Part shown: piece after piece, positions 1-9,656 of the stretch
Layout of the letters: each line of letters begins with the position of its first letter
Numbering within the stretch: position 1 is the first letter of the stretch
Source of the DNA: Methanolacinia paynteri
GTDB lineage: Archaea > Halobacteriota > Methanomicrobia > Methanomicrobiales > Methanomicrobiaceae
Assembly (NCBI RefSeq): GCF_000784355.1
Contig: NZ_KN360926.1
Location: 1 to 64,000, forward strand
Direction of reading: 5' to 3'
DNA length: 64,000 bases
The notes under the pieces: model-generated
The model's input: the letters and a program-made list of their open reading frames with translations, nothing else
Databases searched by the model: none
What the model was told of the DNA's origin: nothing
Position numbers and translations under genes: made by a program

Positions 1-874
1 CGTCTTCGCTGCCGACAGAACCTGCCGAGATATCGGAATCGATTGCTGTGAAATCTGTACAATGGAAGCATCCCGGCCTTATACATTCTTCGAGATCTTT
101 TAATGAAATAACCTGAACGGAACCGTCGTTCATCCTGATCTCAAGTTTTCCTTTTACATCGAAGCTTTTGATATTCCACGGTTCGATATTATGTTCCGAT
201 TTCAGTTTTCCGTCGATCAGTTTTCCGTAATCAAAGGTCTCGGTGCAGAAGAGTCCTATTATCAGCCTGATTGCATTGCCGAAGGGTCTTACTAGATCGT
301 TGTCGCTCTCCTTCATCTTTCTGAGCGCCTGTACGGCACATGGAGTGCCGACTACAGCGATTCTGCTTAATTTTTTCTTTATAACCGCTTCTTTGAGAGA
401 TGCAAGCGTCGGAACCCACCAGTTGTAGCGGCTCCCGGCGGATGCGGTTATGGCTTCATCTGAGGTGATCAAAACCGAGAACGGTTCGTGAGTCCACCGG
501 TCTTCAGAGACTGTTATCACTCCGTCGATAAGTCCGCTTTCAAAGGCGTTTGAGAGCAATGCAGTTACTGCACCTCCGCTCTGTCTTCCCGGGACTTCAA
601 ATGCCGATTTTGCGGAACCGATGCTGATGTATTCACCGAGCATCTTTTTGCCCGATGCCGCATCTCCTGTACGGGGGCATACCGCATAGCATGCGCCGCA
701 TTTTACATGATCTGTCAGGTCCTTACAGTAGCCGGTGTTCACAGGTGCTTCTGAGTTATCTCCTTTTTTAAATATGATTGCGTTTGCAGGACAGACGGCT
801 ACGCATGCGCCGCAGCCGGAGCAGATCCCCTTGTCCCAGACCTCTCTCTTCAAATCTTCGTAATTTATTCCCAT
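1..874 (-). CDS. FrhB/FdhB-like F420-type flavoprotein subunit, partial (C-terminus beyond window)
   Basis: Last visible gene of the glutamate synthase operon; it starts with ATG at 874, 6 bp after the GXGXG gene, and runs off the window at base 1 (291 codons seen). It carries two 4Fe-4S motifs near the N-terminus (Cys18/21/24/28 and Cys50/59/62/66) followed by the coenzyme F420 hydrogenase/dehydrogenase beta-subunit domain, including the GTPCAVQAL signature. Family members bind flavin and Fe-S and pass electrons to or from F420. Inference: it takes the place of the NADPH-oxidising small subunit of bacterial GltBD, feeding electrons from F420H2 or ferredoxin into glutamate synthesis. The donor cannot be decided from sequence. 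Confidence 0.85.
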   Translation of the reverse strand, partial: MGINYEDLKREVWDKGICSGCGACVAVCPANAIIFKKGDNSEAPVNTGYCKDLTDHVKCGACYAVCPRTGDAASGKKMLGEYISIGSAKSAFEVPGRQSGGAVTALLSNAFESGLIDGVITVSEDRWTHEPFSVLITSDEAITASAGSRYNWWVPTLASLKEAVIKKKLSRIAVVGTPCAVQALRKMKESDNDLVRPFGNAIRLIIGLFCTETFDYGKLIDGKLKSEHNIEPWNIKSFDVKGKLEIRMNDGSVQVISLKDLEECIRPGCFHCTDFTAIDSDISAGSVGSED

Positions 875-880
875 AATGAA

Positions 881-1630
881 TCACTCCCAGCAGTATTTTC
901 CTGCAAACGGTCTTGCACTTGCCGGCACAATCTTAGTGTAAACGGATTCGGAAAGCTCCTTGTAATCGTAATCGAACAGCCTGCAGTATTCTTTAAGATA
1001 CTTTTCAAGATCTTTACGGTCGTCTTCGGTAAGCTGCTCTTTTTTTGCACCGATACCGAGCAGTTTTTCATCGATGTCTCCACGGATGATTATCTTTCCG
1101 CCATGTATACCGCTTCCGATCCCTTTTCCTTTCACGGGTGCTTCTCTGTCAATGCCGAGGATTATCAGTAGTCCTCCGGCCATGTATTCACCGGAAAAAG
1201 ATCCTGCTTTTCCTCCTACAACAAGGACAGGGCGCTTTTCGCTGTACTCCTTCATGTGGATCCCGCCCCTGTACCCGATATCGCATTTTACGAATACCTC
1301 TCCTCCACGCATGCTGTGAGCGGTAGCATCTCCTGCACTTCCGTAAATGACGATTTTGCCCGAATCCATGGTGTTTCCCGGAGCATGGTCGCAGTTCCCG
1401 CGAACAATAATTGTCGGGCCGCACATGAACATGCCGAGATCGCCTCCGGGAACGCCGTTGACTGTTATCTCGACATCATCACCCCTGATCCCGTTTCCGA
1501 TAAATCTCTGGCCGCAGATATTGTTCAGGATGATCTTCTTTTTTCCCTCTGCGATGAGTTCCCTGATCCTGATATTCAGCGGAGTATAATGTAGATTCTT
1601 TGCATCGATCGTTACTGGTTCCATGTTCAT
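881..1630 (-). CDS. glutamate synthase alpha-subunit domain 3 (GXGXG) protein
   Basis: A 249-residue stand-alone version of the C-terminal GXGXG beta-helix domain of large glutamate synthase subunits. The Gly-rich helical turns are visible from about residue 60 to 170 (GGDLGMFM, GNTMDSGKIVIYG, MRGGEVFVK, GYRGGIHMKEY). In bacterial GltB this domain is structural, packing beside the FMN barrel. Here, as in other methanogens, the enzyme is split by domain into separate polypeptides. Its ATG overlaps the end of the FMN subunit gene by 4 bases, which indicates translational coupling in one operon. Confidence 0.9.
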   Translation of the reverse strand: MNMEPVTIDAKNLHYTPLNIRIRELIAEGKKKIILNNICGQRFIGNGIRGDDVEITVNGVPGGDLGMFMCGPTIIVRGNCDHAPGNTMDSGKIVIYGSAGDATAHSMRGGEVFVKCDIGYRGGIHMKEYSEKRPVLVVGGKAGSFSGEYMAGGLLIILGIDREAPVKGKGIGSGIHGGKIIIRGDIDEKLLGIGAKKEQLTEDDRKDLEKYLKEYCRLFDYDYKELSESVYTKIVPASARPFAGKYCWE

Positions 1631-3138
1631 GCTCCTATTGGCTTAATATCAAGGACCTTCAGCATCTCTTCGTCAAGCATGTAGCCCCTGAGTCTGTCGC
1701 GGTTTCCTCTCAGGCTTTCAAGCGAGTTGATTCCTGCGGCACCCATAAGTTCTGCAAGTTCGAGAGTCCATCCTTTGATGAGGTTCGCGACATTCTTTGA
1801 CGCTTCGTCCGGGTTTATCCGGCTGACGAGTTCGGGCTTCTGCGTGGCGATTCCCCACGGACATAGTCCCCTGTAGCATGATCCGCAGACCCTGCAGCCC
1901 ATTGCGATGAGTGCTGCAGTTCCTATGTAAACCGCATCGGCACCGAGTGCGATGGCTTTAGTGAGGTCTGCACTATCCCTGATCCCTCCGCTTGCCACAA
2001 GCGATACTTCGTTTCGTATGCCCTGCTGCCTGAGTTTGTCATCTACTGCGGCAATGGCGGCCTCAATTGGTATTCCCACGTGGTCGCGGAATACTCTTGG
2101 TGCGGCACCAGTTCCTCCCCTGAATCCGTCGACTACTACTACATCTGCAGAAGACCGGGCAATTCCTGCCGCGATTGCGGCAACATTGTGGACTGCTGCA
2201 ATCTTAACGAAGACCGGTTTCTTCCACTCGGTTGCCTCTTTCAGGCTCCTTACGAGTTGTGCAAGGTCTTCTATACTGTAGATGTCATGGTGAGGTGCGG
2301 GACTTATGGCGTCACTGTGGAGCGGAACCATCCTGGTTTTCGATACTTCCTCTTCTACTTTCTCGCCGGGAAGGTGTCCTCCGATACCTGGTTTTGCTCC
2401 CTGCCCTATTTTAATCTCTATTGCCGCTCCTCTTTCGAGATAATTGATATCGACACCGAACCTTCCCGATGCGACCTGCACGATCATGTGATCCTGGTAA
2501 GGGTAGAGTTTCTTGTGAAGTCCTCCCTCTCCCGTTCCCATGAAAGTGCCCATCTCCGATACGGCCTTTGCCATTGAAAGCTGTGCATTTAGTGATATTG
2601 CACCGTAGCTCATGTGGCCTATCATGACGGGAGTCTCGAGTTTGAGATTGGGGGAAAGTTTTGTTTTTAGATCACAGTCTCCCGACTTTGTTTTTTCCAG
2701 GGTGATCTGCCGCGGCTTCTTTCCTATGTAGGTCCTGAGTTCCATCGGCTCTCTTAGCGGGTCTATACTCGGGTTTGTAACCTGGCAGGCATCGAGAACG
2801 ATACGGTCAAAGATAATAGGGTAGTCGCGTGCATTGCCCATTCCCGAGAGTATAATCTGGCCGGAGTTCGCCTGCTTGTATATGGCCTCTCTTGCATCCC
2901 GTGTCCACAGAGGATGGCTCCTGTAATCATTCGGTTTTTCGATAAGTGTGATTGCATCCCTCGGGCACATGGCGATGCACCTGTGGCAGGCCGTACATTT
3001 GCGGGAATCAGCGACGATCTTTTGTCCTTCGCGCCTGAAAACACCGTATGAACAGTTGTCTATGCATCGTTCACATAGCATACACTCATCGTCGTCTATT
3101 TTAATCTTGTATTTTGGTGGTGTTGCTCCTGTGGTCAT
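1627..3138 (-). CDS. gltB: glutamate synthase FMN-binding subunit with N-terminal 2[4Fe-4S] ferredoxin domain
   Basis: A 503-residue archaeal-type glutamate synthase central domain. Residues 19-29 and 48-58 hold two CX2CX2CX3C clusters (Cys19/22/25/29 and 48/51/54/58), an added ferredoxin module. Then comes the alpha/beta barrel that binds FMN and 2-oxoglutarate, with [11 protein letters not shown] and GTGEGG motifs, and a Cys-rich [13 protein letters not shown] segment near residue 420 that matches the 3Fe-4S ligands of GltB. It performs reductive transfer of ammonia to 2-oxoglutarate. It overlaps both neighbours by 4 bases, so amidotransferase, synthase, GXGXG and FrhB-like subunits probably form one complex. 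Confidence 0.93.
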   Translation of the reverse strand: MTTGATPPKYKIKIDDDECMLCERCIDNCSYGVFRREGQKIVADSRKCTACHRCIAMCPRDAITLIEKPNDYRSHPLWTRDAREAIYKQANSGQIILSGMGNARDYPIIFDRIVLDACQVTNPSIDPLREPMELRTYIGKKPRQITLEKTKSGDCDLKTKLSPNLKLETPVMIGHMSYGAISLNAQLSMAKAVSEMGTFMGTGEGGLHKKLYPYQDHMIVQVASGRFGVDINYLERGAAIEIKIGQGAKPGIGGHLPGEKVEEEVSKTRMVPLHSDAISPAPHHDIYSIEDLAQLVRSLKEATEWKKPVFVKIAAVHNVAAIAAGIARSSADVVVVDGFRGGTGAAPRVFRDHVGIPIEAAIAAVDDKLRQQGIRNEVSLVASGGIRDSADLTKAIALGADAVYIGTAALIAMGCRVCGSCYRGLCPWGIATQKPELVSRINPDEASKNVANLIKGWTLELAELMGAAGINSLESLRGNRDRLRGYMLDEEMLKVLDIKPIGA

Positions 3139-4187
3139 CTGCGAAGCCTCCCTATAACCGGTTCTCCTGCATCCGGCATCCAGATATTTTCAAGATTTGG
3201 CTCCATGACCCTGATGGCAGCCTCTTCACTAGATATATACAGGCGATCACCAGCTTCTGCGGCCACCATGGGCCTGAGTTTAATCCGATCGGTGAATCCC
3301 GCGATGTAATCAGGCCTGGCGACTACAATTGCAAACGGGCCGTTCATCATCGCGGGGCCGTATGCCATTCTCATTGCAGTGTAGAGGTTCCTGTCTTTTT
3401 CAGGCATTTCGTCGATTTCGTCCCAGAAAGGAGGTGCAAGAGCTTTAACCATCATCTCGGGAGGGAGTTCATGCCTTCGTCCCAGAAGATCTGCAAGATA
3501 TGCGACTACTTCGGTATCCGTAAGCATCGTGCATTTGTAACCGAAGCTCTCAAGATATCTCCTGTTCGTCCCGTAAGATGTGATCTCTCCGTTGTGGATG
3601 ACGCTCCAGTCAAGGAGGTTGAACGGATGTGCCCCGCCCCACCATCCTGATGTGTTGGTCGGGTAGCGGTTATGTGCGAGCCAGAGATAACCCTCATAAT
3701 CCTGGATCCTGTAGAAGTCCGCGACTTCTTCCGGCCATCCCGATGCCTTGAACACTCCGATGTTTTTTCCTGAAGAGTAAACAAGAGCCCCGTTTATTTC
3801 CGTATTTATCTTTATTATGAGACTGATTATGGCGTCTTCTTCCTTTGATTCTCTGTTGGCAAAGAGTGAAGTGTCCGGTTTGAAAAAGTATCTCCAGGGA
3901 ATATGTTTCTTCACCATTCTGCCGCTGCTGTATGTCGGAATCTCTTCTGAATGTTCAATTTTTCCCCATTTTTCCAGGAGTTCCTCTACTGCAGCTTTGG
4001 GTTCGAGAAGGTTGTCATAGAACACGTGAAGTGCATAGTAGTCTGCATAGTCAGGATACGCTCCGTACACAGCATAGCCTGCTCCTTCTCCGCTCCCCCT
4101 TTCATCCATTAATGATAATGCCTTTTTTATCGCCTCTCCGTCCATGCTGTTTCCGAGACGATCGATGACACTGATTATTCCACACAT
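3135..4187 (-). CDS. glutamate synthase glutaminase (class II amidotransferase) subunit
   Basis: About 350 residues, homologous to the N-terminal amidotransferase domain of GltB. An upstream in-frame ATG exists at 4205, but the start is placed at 4187 because it gives MCGIISV, whose Cys2 becomes the N-terminal nucleophile after Met removal, as the Ntn family requires. It releases ammonia from glutamine for the FMN subunit. HNGEITSYG and DTEVVAYL are family motifs. First gene of the four-gene operon, divergent from the first amt. A TATA-like sequence at 4209-4217 (minus strand) lies 26 bp before the start, so a leaderless mRNA is possible; another TATA lies at about 4255-4266. Confidence 0.92.
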   Translation of the reverse strand: MCGIISVIDRLGNSMDGEAIKKALSLMDERGSGEGAGYAVYGAYPDYADYYALHVFYDNLLEPKAAVEELLEKWGKIEHSEEIPTYSSGRMVKKHIPWRYFFKPDTSLFANRESKEEDAIISLIIKINTEINGALVYSSGKNIGVFKASGWPEEVADFYRIQDYEGYLWLAHNRYPTNTSGWWGGAHPFNLLDWSVIHNGEITSYGTNRRYLESFGYKCTMLTDTEVVAYLADLLGRRHELPPEMMVKALAPPFWDEIDEMPEKDRNLYTAMRMAYGPAMMNGPFAIVVARPDYIAGFTDRIKLRPMVAAEAGDRLYISSEEAAIRVMEPNLENIWMPDAGEPVIGRLRR

Positions 4188-4272
4188 GATGACCACTAAA
4201 ACCAAATCGGATTATATGGGTAATATCCAATATCCCGTATTAACTAAGATTGACTAAATATATATAGTAATA

Positions 4273-4297
4273 TGTAGAAGGAAAATTCCATCCTACA
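4273..4297. promoter_or_regulatory. dyad in glt/amt intergenic region, degenerate NrpR-like site
   Basis: A 25-bp imperfect inverted repeat bounded by TGTAG and CTACA, with GGAA-N6-ATCC inside (4280-4293), one mismatch from the GGAA-N6-TTCC operator known for the methanogen nitrogen repressor NrpR. It lies about 15 bp upstream of the AT-rich TATA candidate of the leftward glt operon. Regulation of glt by it is inference. Confidence 0.4.
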
Positions 4298-4617
4298 TGA
4301 TCTCACTACTAAGAGTATGGAGTGCAAAAACTTTATTGTATCTATATGTGATCATGTTCGGCCTGCACTTCCCCGATCTGTCTGGAAATTTGATGTAAGA
4401 TTTCCGGGCCGGTATTTTAATTCTGTGGGACCTGGCTGAAATGTATTTATGGTGTGGCCCGTTTTTTCTCAAAGAAATCATTGTGGGAATTCCGGTTTCA
4501 AAATAAAAATTTGAAGAAGATTAATTAAAACTTTATTTAATCGGCAGAATGCTGGTGGAAGCTTTGCCAGACCTCTGTATATAGATTATATAATCTATTT
4601 TCCCTAAAAAAGAAATA

Positions 4618-4643
4618 TTTATATATGGTAGAACACCACTTCC
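4618..4643 (+). promoter_or_regulatory. amt-glnK promoter: TATA box plus NrpR-like operator
   Basis: TATA box TTTATATAT at 4618-4626 is followed by AGAA-CACCAC-TTCC at 4630-4643, one mismatch from GGAA-N6-TTCC. The site lies between the TATA box and the expected transcription start near 4648, so bound repressor would block initiation. The same geometry, 12-13 bp from TATA start to operator start, is seen at the second amt promoter. Confidence 0.6.
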
Positions 4644-4742
4644 TTCTGTCAAATCATGATAAAAGCTGCCCAAAAGTTTTTTTGGGTAAGCGCCGGTAGT
4701 GGAAGTATCCATTTGTTACCGGAAAATGATGGAGTAGTTAAA

Positions 4743-5933
4743 ATGATTGACAGTGGAGATACGGCGTTTATAATTATCTGTACGGCAATGGTCATGTTGA
4801 TGACCCCTGGTGTCGGGCTGTTCTATGGTGGAATGGTTCGCAACAAGAGTGTTATATCAATGATCGCACTGGCATTTGTTGCCTTTGCCGTTGTTAGTAT
4901 TCAGTGGGTAATCTTCGGATACTCTCTTGCATTCGGACCTGATATCGGTGGATTCATCGGTGGTCTTGATCACTTTGCACTTAACGGTGTTGGCCTTGAT
5001 GGTGATGGAATACCTGACATCCTGTTTATGGTTTTCCAACTGGTGTTTGCAGGCCTGACACTTGCGATCCTTACATCCGGAATGGCTGAAAGGGTGAAAC
5101 TCAGTGCATTTATTGTCTTTGGACTCCTATGGACTACACTGGTGTACGATCCCCTTGCACACTGGGCATGGGGTGGAGGCTGGGCCTCACAGCTTGGTGC
5201 ACTCGACTTCGCAGGCGGAACCGTAGTTCACATCAGTTCAGGTTTCGGTGCCCTTGCTGCAGCACTTATAATCGGTAAGCGTCTCGGATTCGGCCAGGAA
5301 ACTATGAAGCCGGCAAACATTCCGCTGACGCTTCTTGGCGGTGCCCTGCTATGGTTCGGCTGGTTCGGATTTAACGCAGGTAGTGAACTTGCAGCTGATG
5401 GAATTGCAGCAAATGCGTTTGTCGTAACAAACATTGCAGCGGCGACCGGTGCATTGACATGGATGTTTGCATCATGGTATCATGGAAAGCCCAGCTCACT
5501 GGGAATGATCTCGGGAGCAATTGCAGGTCTTGTAGCAATTACGCCTGCCGCAGGATTTGTTAATGTTATGGGAGCAATTGCAATAGGTCTTGTTGCAGGA
5601 CTTCTTTGTTACGGCGCACTTCTGTTCCGTGTCAAGAAGGGGCTCGACGAATCGCTTGATGCATGGGCAATCCATGGCGTAGGCGGTTTCTGGGGTGCAA
5701 TTGCAACAGGTATCTTCTGTGTTGCAACGATCGGAGGAGTAGACGGACTGCTCTACGGAAATCCGGAACAGTTCGGAATACAGCTGTTGGACGCAGTGGT
5801 TGCAATGGTCTACGCGTTTGTAGTAACATATGTAATCGCCCTGGTTGTCGAGAAGACAATTGGTCTTCGCGTACCTGAAGATGAAGAATACGTGGGCACT
5901 GACATTGCCCAGTTTGGAGAATCACTACTGTAA
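4743..5933 (+). CDS. amt: ammonium transporter Amt (first copy)
   Basis: A 396-residue, roughly 11-helix Amt/MEP/Rh channel in the cytoplasmic membrane. The twin-histidine pore signatures are present ([12 protein letters not shown] and [10 protein letters not shown]), as is the Amt pattern [15 protein letters not shown] 4743 is chosen over ATG 4656 because a GGAG lies 8 bases ahead (4731-4734) and the protein then begins just before helix 1, as in the paralogue at 6407. It is followed 14 bp later by glnK, the usual amt-glnK pairing, so PII can gate this channel. Expected to be induced under nitrogen limitation through the operator at 4630-4643. Confidence 0.95.
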   Translation: MIDSGDTAFIIICTAMVMLMTPGVGLFYGGMVRNKSVISMIALAFVAFAVVSIQWVIFGYSLAFGPDIGGFIGGLDHFALNGVGLDGDGIPDILFMVFQLVFAGLTLAILTSGMAERVKLSAFIVFGLLWTTLVYDPLAHWAWGGGWASQLGALDFAGGTVVHISSGFGALAAALIIGKRLGFGQETMKPANIPLTLLGGALLWFGWFGFNAGSELAADGIAANAFVVTNIAAATGALTWMFASWYHGKPSSLGMISGAIAGLVAITPAAGFVNVMGAIAIGLVAGLLCYGALLFRVKKGLDESLDAWAIHGVGGFWGAIATGIFCVATIGGVDGLLYGNPEQFGIQLLDAVVAMVYAFVVTYVIALVVEKTIGLRVPEDEEYVGTDIAQFGESLL

Positions 5934-5947
5934 GGGAGTGTGTTTAA

Positions 5948-6265
5948 ATGAAGAAGGTTGAAGCAATAATTCGTCCGGAAAGACTTGACAAGGTATCAGA
6001 AGCACTTCTTGGAAATGGATTCCATGCAATGACTGTAACTGAAGTTAGAGGGCGTGGCAAGCAGAAGGGAATTGCTCTCCAGTTCAGGGGAAAGGAGATC
6101 ATGGTCGACATGATCCCCAAGGTCAAGATAGAGATCGTTCTTGAGGATGAACTGGTGGACAAGGTTATAGATATCATTCGTACAAATGCCCAGACGGGAA
6201 AGAACGGGGACGGCAAGGTCTTCGTTTATGATATCGAGAAGTCTATCGGAGTAAGGGCTGAATAA
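5948..6265 (+). CDS. glnK: PII nitrogen regulatory protein GlnK
   Basis: A 105-residue PII protein. It senses ATP/ADP and 2-oxoglutarate and plugs the Amt pore when ammonium is plentiful. The T-loop region (about residues 37-55) contains GRGKQKG and RGKEIMVD. The position of the uridylylated Tyr51 of enteric PII (usually RGxEYxVD) is Ile here, so control must rest on ligand binding rather than uridylylation. The B-loop TNAQTGKNGDGKVFV signature for nucleotide binding is intact. Co-transcribed with the upstream amt; the second amt has no glnK of its own in this window. Confidence 0.95.
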   Translation: MKKVEAIIRPERLDKVSEALLGNGFHAMTVTEVRGRGKQKGIALQFRGKEIMVDMIPKVKIEIVLEDELVDKVIDIIRTNAQTGKNGDGKVFVYDIEKSIGVRAE

Positions 6266-6350
6266 AGTCCTTCTCCTTTAGAAAAACCAAATTTACTTCC
6301 TCTTTTACAACTTTTCCATTTTAACTGATTCCCCGGATATTTTAGATAAT

Positions 6351-6377
6351 TTTATAATTTATCGGAAGCGTACTTCC
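6351..6377 (+). promoter_or_regulatory. second amt promoter: TATA box plus perfect NrpR-type operator
   Basis: TATA box TTTATAAT at 6351-6358 is followed by GGAA-GCGTAC-TTCC at 6364-6377, an exact match to the GGAA-N6-TTCC consensus established for NrpR in methanogens, placed between the TATA box and the expected start near 6380. No nrpR gene is in the window, so the identity of the binding protein is inferred. Confidence 0.75.
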
Positions 6378-6406
6378 TTCTCACATTTATTTGTATGGAG
6401 ATGAGT

Positions 6407-7609
6407 ATGGAAATTAATGAAATAATGATAAATTCTTCTTTTATTCTCATATGCACTGCAATGGTCATGCTGATGACCCCTGCTGTGGGAATTTTTTACG
6501 GTGGTCTGGTCAGGAAGAAAAACCTGATCTCTATGTTGATGCTTTCTTTCATATCCTTTGCACTTGTCACGGTACAATGGATATTCTTCGGTTATTCCCT
6601 GGCATTTGGTCCGGATATCGCCGGTTTTATAGGCGGACTGGATTATGCATTCCTCAACGGTGTTGGTATGGACGGAGAGCCTATTCCCGATCTGTTGTTT
6701 ATGGTATTTCAGCTGGTTTTTGCCGCCATAACACTTGCAATTATCACTTCTGCTGTAGCTGAAAGAGTAAAACTGAGTGCCTTTATTATATTCGGACTTT
6801 TGTGGACTACCCTGATATATGATCCGCTTGCCCACTGGATGTGGGGCGGAGGCTGGGCGTCACAGATCGGAGCCCTTGATTTTGCCGGAGGAATTGTCGT
6901 TCATATCGGTGCAGGTTTCGGGGCACTGGCTCTTGCACTTGCAGTCGGATCAAGGTTCGGATATGGCGATCACAACATGGAGCCCCACAATATTCCTTTG
7001 ACGCTTCTCGGCGGTGCACTTCTCTGGTTCGGATGGTTCGGGTTTAATGCCGGAAGCGCTCTCGCGGTCAATGAAGTTGCAATTAACGCATTCATAGTAA
7101 CCAATGTCTCTGCAGCATGTGGCGCACTGTCATGGCTCGCAGCTGCCTGGATAAAAGGCAAACCCAGTTCCATGGGTATGATCTCCGGAGCAATTGCGGG
7201 CCTCGGGGCAATCACGCCTGCGGCGGGTTTCGTAGGGCCGATGGCTGCGGTATGCATAGGAATCGTAGCAGGTCTTGTGTGTTACGGTGCGATGCTGTTA
7301 AGGCTTAAGAAAGACTGGGATGAGTCACTCGATGCCTGGGCTATACACGGAGTTGGAGGTCTATGGGGCACGATTGCGCTGGGTATATTTGCAATTCCGG
7401 CGATTGGCGGTGTGGCAGGGATATTCTCAGGAAATTTCGGCCTTATTCAGGTACAGATCATTGCTGCAGTTGCTGCAGTCGTATATGCATTTGCCGGTAC
7501 ATTTGTCCTTGCAAAAATTGTGGATTCGTTTATCGGTCTCAGGGTATCTGAAGACGAAGAATATGTCGGTCTTGATATTGCCCAGCACGGTGAGACTATA
7601 TATCCATAA
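6407..7609 (+). CDS. amt: ammonium transporter Amt (second copy)
   Basis: A 400-residue Amt channel closely resembling the first copy along its whole length (shared [53 protein letters not shown]). Twin-His motifs are present ([22 protein letters not shown]). Of the clustered ATGs at 6395, 6401 and 6407, the last is chosen because GGAG at 6397-6400 lies 6 bases before it. Probably a tandem duplication of amt with its promoter, without a second glnK. It may still be gated by the GlnK encoded upstream. Confidence 0.95.
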   Translation: MEINEIMINSSFILICTAMVMLMTPAVGIFYGGLVRKKNLISMLMLSFISFALVTVQWIFFGYSLAFGPDIAGFIGGLDYAFLNGVGMDGEPIPDLLFMVFQLVFAAITLAIITSAVAERVKLSAFIIFGLLWTTLIYDPLAHWMWGGGWASQIGALDFAGGIVVHIGAGFGALALALAVGSRFGYGDHNMEPHNIPLTLLGGALLWFGWFGFNAGSALAVNEVAINAFIVTNVSAACGALSWLAAAWIKGKPSSMGMISGAIAGLGAITPAAGFVGPMAAVCIGIVAGLVCYGAMLLRLKKDWDESLDAWAIHGVGGLWGTIALGIFAIPAIGGVAGIFSGNFGLIQVQIIAAVAAVVYAFAGTFVLAKIVDSFIGLRVSEDEEYVGLDIAQHGETIYP

Positions 7610-7652
7610 AATCCACTCTTATCTTAATTAATTCTGAATGGACTGATGCCTT

Positions 7653-8435
7653 ATGGATAAGATAAAAGGAGTTCTTCTTGACATAGACGGGGTCCTTTAT
7701 ACCGGGGACAAGCCAGTCCCCGGGGCTTCCGATGCAATCGGATTTTTGGAAGATAGCAAAATCCCTTTCAGGTGCATCTCGAACACCACGAGAAAATCAA
7801 AGAAATCTATCTCTGAAAAACTGGAAAGTTACGGCTTTGATATTCCGGCCGGGCATATATTTACTCCGGCTTCTGTCGTCGTTTCGATATTGAAGGAGAA
7901 CAACGTGAAGAACTGTTTTCTGCTTACATGGGGAGATGTACGGCAGGATATCCTGAAAGACGGCATAACTGAGAATATATCTGATGCCGGTGTGGTTATT
8001 GTCGGAGATGCAGGTGATAATTTTGATTATTCATCCATGAATCAGGCATTCAGACTTATTAACGAAGGTGCTGAATTTTATGCCCTGGAAAAAGACAGGT
8101 ACTGGATGGACAGCGACGGGCTGTCATTATCCGCAGGCCCGTTTGTACTCGGTCTTGAATATGCCACCGGCAGATCCGCCATTCTTGTGGGAAAACCCTC
8201 CCCCTCGTTCTTCACAAAGGCTCTTGAGTCCATGAATGTCAAAGCCCCTGATGCGATCATGATAGGTGACGATATCAACAGTGATGTTGGAGGGGCTCAA
8301 AATATCGGTGTCAGGGGGATACTGGTCAGAACCGGAAAATTCAGCGAGGAAAAGCTGAAAAAATCAGAAATTATCCCTTACAGGATTATCGATTCAATTG
8401 GTGATCTCCCGGAGATTATCGGGAACAGTAATTGA
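7653..8435 (+). CDS. HAD superfamily hydrolase, subfamily IIA (HDHD2/NagD-like)
   Basis: A 260-residue phosphatase of the HAD IIA class. Motif I DIDGVLYTG lies at residues 9-17, the cap-linked SNTTRKSK motif II follows, then K (VGKPS) and the acidic motif IV GDDINSDVGGAQ near the C-terminus. Members dephosphorylate small sugar or nucleotide phosphates; the substrate here cannot be told. It follows the second amt by 43 bp and may be read through from it. Its 3' end overlaps the convergent amidotransferase gene by 20 bp. Confidence 0.88.
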   Translation: MDKIKGVLLDIDGVLYTGDKPVPGASDAIGFLEDSKIPFRCISNTTRKSKKSISEKLESYGFDIPAGHIFTPASVVVSILKENNVKNCFLLTWGDVRQDILKDGITENISDAGVVIVGDAGDNFDYSSMNQAFRLINEGAEFYALEKDRYWMDSDGLSLSAGPFVLGLEYATGRSAILVGKPSPSFFTKALESMNVKAPDAIMIGDDINSDVGGAQNIGVRGILVRTGKFSEEKLKKSEIIPYRIIDSIGDLPEIIGNSN

Positions 8436-8976
8436 TGAAATTCCTGACGACCCATTCGTTTCTGACCTCGGGATGGAAGAGAACTCCCCACACTGGCATG
8501 ACAGAATGACGCACGGCCTCCAGGCCTTTGTCCGATTCTGCTAGTACTATGAATTCTTCACCGGGAACAATTCTCATCCCGTGAAGTTTATAGGCCTGAA
8601 TCGTCCTTTTTTCTCCCAGTACTTCATCTTCTTTAATTATTCTTATCCCGTTCATGCCGGTTTCATATGACTCCGCAAGTTTTGCTCCGTATGCGAGTGC
8701 AACGGCCTGCATTCCTGCACAAATTCCCATGACTGGCAGTTTGATCTCTTTAATTATGCTAAATAAATGTTTATTTTTCCTGAATTCATTATCCTTTAAA
8801 GCCGTCCCGCAAAGTATTATCCCGTTGAATTCATCTCCAACTTTAAGATCTTTTGAGAGATGGTGAACGATCCTGAACTGCTCTCCCGATGACTTTACAA
8901 TATCTGCAATCGGGCCGACGAATTCAGGTTTCGATAATGAATCCTCCTTCCAGCATAGATCGATTACCAGTATCAT
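8416..8976 (-). CDS. class I glutamine amidotransferase-like protein
   Basis: A 186-residue stand-alone class I (triad) glutaminase domain. The nucleophile elbow GICAGMQ holds the catalytic Cys at about residue 94, and HPEVRNE near residue 170 supplies the His-Glu pair. It resembles the GuaA-A/PabA type, but no synthase partner is adjacent. Its start overlaps the end of dph6 by 4 bases. Dph6 is itself an ATP-dependent amidating ligase, so the amidotransferase could feed it ammonia; this is inference only. Confidence 0.8.
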   Translation of the reverse strand: MILVIDLCWKEDSLSKPEFVGPIADIVKSSGEQFRIVHHLSKDLKVGDEFNGIILCGTALKDNEFRKNKHLFSIIKEIKLPVMGICAGMQAVALAYGAKLAESYETGMNGIRIIKEDEVLGEKRTIQAYKLHGMRIVPGEEFIVLAESDKGLEAVRHSVMPVWGVLFHPEVRNEWVVRNFINYCSR

Positions 8977-9653
8977 TTATCCTCCAGGTGGGCTTTCTTT
9001 ATGATGAACCGCCCGTTGTAATTTCTGCAGAATGATTCTGATTCGTCAATAACTATTCGCTTGGAAAAGAACGGGGCATCGAGGACGAACGATTCATATT
9101 CCCCGCCTTCACCCGAGAGGGTAATTGAATATTTCTCAGAGAGGATCTTTAATTCGTCTATCATTTCCCTGTTGATCTCTCTTCCCAGCCATCTTTCATC
9201 GAAAGGATATGAGAAGACTCCGGCGATAATGACCTTAAAACCGGAGGAGATGATCTTCTGCATGTAGTCTTCCTGGTTTGTATACCAAAGGGGTGAAAAA
9301 CAGCAGATATCGAGATCATGGCAGATTCGCTGTATCCTTGCAGCCTGGTATACGGACATGACTGCACCTGTGACAATTCCTCCGATGCCGAATCTGTCAA
9401 CAGCTTCCTCGATCCCTCTCTTCAGGTCCTCCAGTTCAATCTCTTCTTCTCCGGGGGTGTCGACCAGGATCTGCGGGATGCCGGCGGCCTCTGCCTGAAG
9501 GGATGAAAGATTCACATTCGGCGTGTGGAACATATAGCTGTGATCGTTTTCAGAGATGATCGAGATCAGGCATGCGACCTCCTCGTGCTGCATCGCCATA
9601 TGGCATGCAAACGCCGAATCTTTTCCACCGGAGAACAGAACGCCAAGTTTCAT
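8973..9653 (-). CDS. dph6: diphthine--ammonia ligase (Dph6), ATP pyrophosphatase family
   Basis: A 226-residue protein with the PP-loop SGGKDS at residues 9-14 and the Dph6 signature EGGEYES near residue 187. Dph6 carries out the last step of diphthamide formation on elongation factor 2, amidating diphthine with ammonium and ATP. Length and motifs fit the archaeal single-domain form. It shares a leftward unit with the class I amidotransferase (4-base overlap) and follows the acetolactate decarboxylase gene by 3 bases. Confidence 0.85.
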   Translation of the reverse strand: MKLGVLFSGGKDSAFACHMAMQHEEVACLISIISENDHSYMFHTPNVNLSSLQAEAAGIPQILVDTPGEEEIELEDLKRGIEEAVDRFGIGGIVTGAVMSVYQAARIQRICHDLDICCFSPLWYTNQEDYMQKIISSGFKVIIAGVFSYPFDERWLGREINREMIDELKILSEKYSITLSGEGGEYESFVLDAPFFSKRIVIDESESFCRNYNGRFIIKKAHLEDK

Positions 9654-9656
9654 GGT

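Larger units (their letters stand above)
4188..4742. other. divergent intergenic region between glt operon and amt
   Basis: About 555 bp without a convincing gene. It holds the glt promoter side (TATA candidates 4209-4217 and 4255-4266, minus strand), the 25-bp dyad at 4273-4297, a perfect 18-bp palindrome (ATAGATTATATAATCTAT) at 4581-4598, and the amt promoter with its operator at 4618-4643. The first 87 bases of a longer amt reading frame (ATG at 4656) fall here and are read as leader, not coding. Confidence 0.6.

Noticed and set aside
4656-4742. In-frame extension of amt to ATG 4656
   Set aside because: No SD precedes it, the extra 29 residues lack any signal peptide or Amt homology, and GGAG sits 8 bases before ATG 4743.
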